Origin: Chitinophagales bacterium
Lineage (GTDB): Bacteria > Bacteroidota > Bacteroidia > Chitinophagales > BACL12
Assembly: GCA_014380545.1 (NCBI GenBank)
Contig: JACMJP010000056.1
Location: 1-6,513, forward strand
DNA: 6,513 nt
Direction of reading: 5' to 3'
Shown: positions 6,067-6,513 of the stretch, one piece after another
How positions within the stretch are numbered: position 1 is the stretch's first letter
Layout: the number at the start of each line of letters is the position of its first letter
Translations under genes and position numbers: made by a program
Notes under the pieces: generated by a model
What the model was told of the DNA's origin: nothing
Databases searched by the model: none
The model's input: the letters and a program-made list of their open reading frames with translations, nothing else

Positions 6067-6513
6067 ATTTCTGTACTGTTTTTTGTCAACCCTTTGAGTT
6101 CGGCAAATAAATAGACATAGTCTTGATACCAACACGCATGCAATGACATTCGTCGCAACGGATGTGTTAAAGGAGGACGTAACGGGGCAATAATCACACA
6201 CCTCACCCCCCGTAAAATCTCTTGCCAATACATCCATATTAAAGCTGTTTCCAAAATAACCAGAGATCGAAACTACATACCGTGCACTGTAATGAGCCGC
6301 CAATGGTTTGGCGTTGGCTTTGGGGTTTACTTTGCTCAATGGGTTTATTCTCATTTGGGTGTACAGCCGGAAATTATTTTGGGAGAAGTTGTTCAGTGGG
6401 TTCGAAACAAAAATTAAAGACACCTTTTCAGGATATGGATTTGAAGATGTAACTTAGCGAAGATGAGCTCTCCCGAATTTAGAATGTTTGTCATTTTCTT
6501 AAATTAACTAGTA
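6067..6513. other. 447-base stretch with no supportable gene; possibly decayed or inserted sequence
   Basis: Rows 6121-6360 have about 45 % G+C by hand count, above the genes to the left. Two long open frames face each other. On the minus strand, 6423 down to 6043 (GTG start, 126 codons) overlaps the last bases of the methyltransferase gene. On the plus strand, 6127-6417 has no stop, and its only ATG-initiated part is 6292-6417 (41 codons, hydrophobic: WFGVGFGVYFAQWVYSHLG). Neither shows a family motif or a convincing ribosome site, so I call neither a gene. A perfect hairpin CGCCAA-TGGT-TTGGCG lies at 6298-6313, inside the plus frame. The last 90 bases are AT-rich and end before any gene start I can see. 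Confidence 0.4.

Noticed and set aside
6055..6084. GTACA/TGTAC pairing followed by TTTTTT just after the methyltransferase stop, as a terminator.
   Set aside because: The stem is only 5 bp with a loop of 11 bases and overlaps the stop codon. It is too weak to list as a terminator, although the T run could contribute to ending transcription.
6292..6417. Small plus-strand gene of 41 codons encoding a hydrophobic peptide.
   Set aside because: There is no ribosome site before the ATG, the frame is open far upstream of it, and the opposite strand is equally open, so it cannot be told apart from chance.

Overview
The window looks like chromosomal DNA of a Bacteroidota (Bacteroidetes) bacterium. 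The genes are AT-rich (hand counts of sampled 60-base rows run from about 25 to 43 % G+C). Start codons are preceded by A-rich stretches rather than strong Shine-Dalgarno sites. One possible promoter resembles the TTTG / TAnnTTTG type known in this phylum. No rRNA, tRNA, CRISPR array, transposase or phage gene is visible.

Positions 1-4855 hold the 3' part of a tripartite heavy-metal efflux operon on the + strand. In order it has a 5'-truncated periplasmic adaptor (membrane fusion protein, 1-579), a complete CusA/CzcA-family RND pump (591-3680) and a complete TolC/CusC/CzcC-family outer membrane channel (3677-4855). Spacing is 11 nt between the first two, and the last two overlap by 4 nt (ATGA), so they are almost certainly co-transcribed. 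Together they would form a trans-envelope complex: the RND trimer uses the proton gradient, the adaptor bridges, and the channel crosses the outer membrane. Residues at the positions of the E. coli CusA methionine ligands are mostly not methionine here, which argues against a Cu(I)/Ag(I) pump of the CusA type. The real substrate cannot be read from sequence alone.

Positions 4856-5262 are a 407-base gap without a convincing gene. Its first 200 or so bases are clearly richer in G+C (about 47 % by hand count over 4861-5100) and full of short direct and inverted repeats, starting only 3 bases after the channel gene's stop codon. The second half carries a stem-loop that may be a weak terminator, a perfect 15-base palindrome and a possible promoter for the next gene.

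Positions 5263-6066 encode a complete class I SAM-dependent methyltransferase of unknown substrate, apparently a separate transcription unit.

Positions 6067-6513 hold no gene I can support. The part from about 6120 to 6360 is again richer in G+C (about 45 %) and is open in frames on both strands without recognisable protein family features. It may be decayed or inserted sequence. Nothing here amounts to a clearly new biological system. The points most worth checking are the unusual proton-relay and metal-site residues of the RND pump and the repeat-rich intergenic block.
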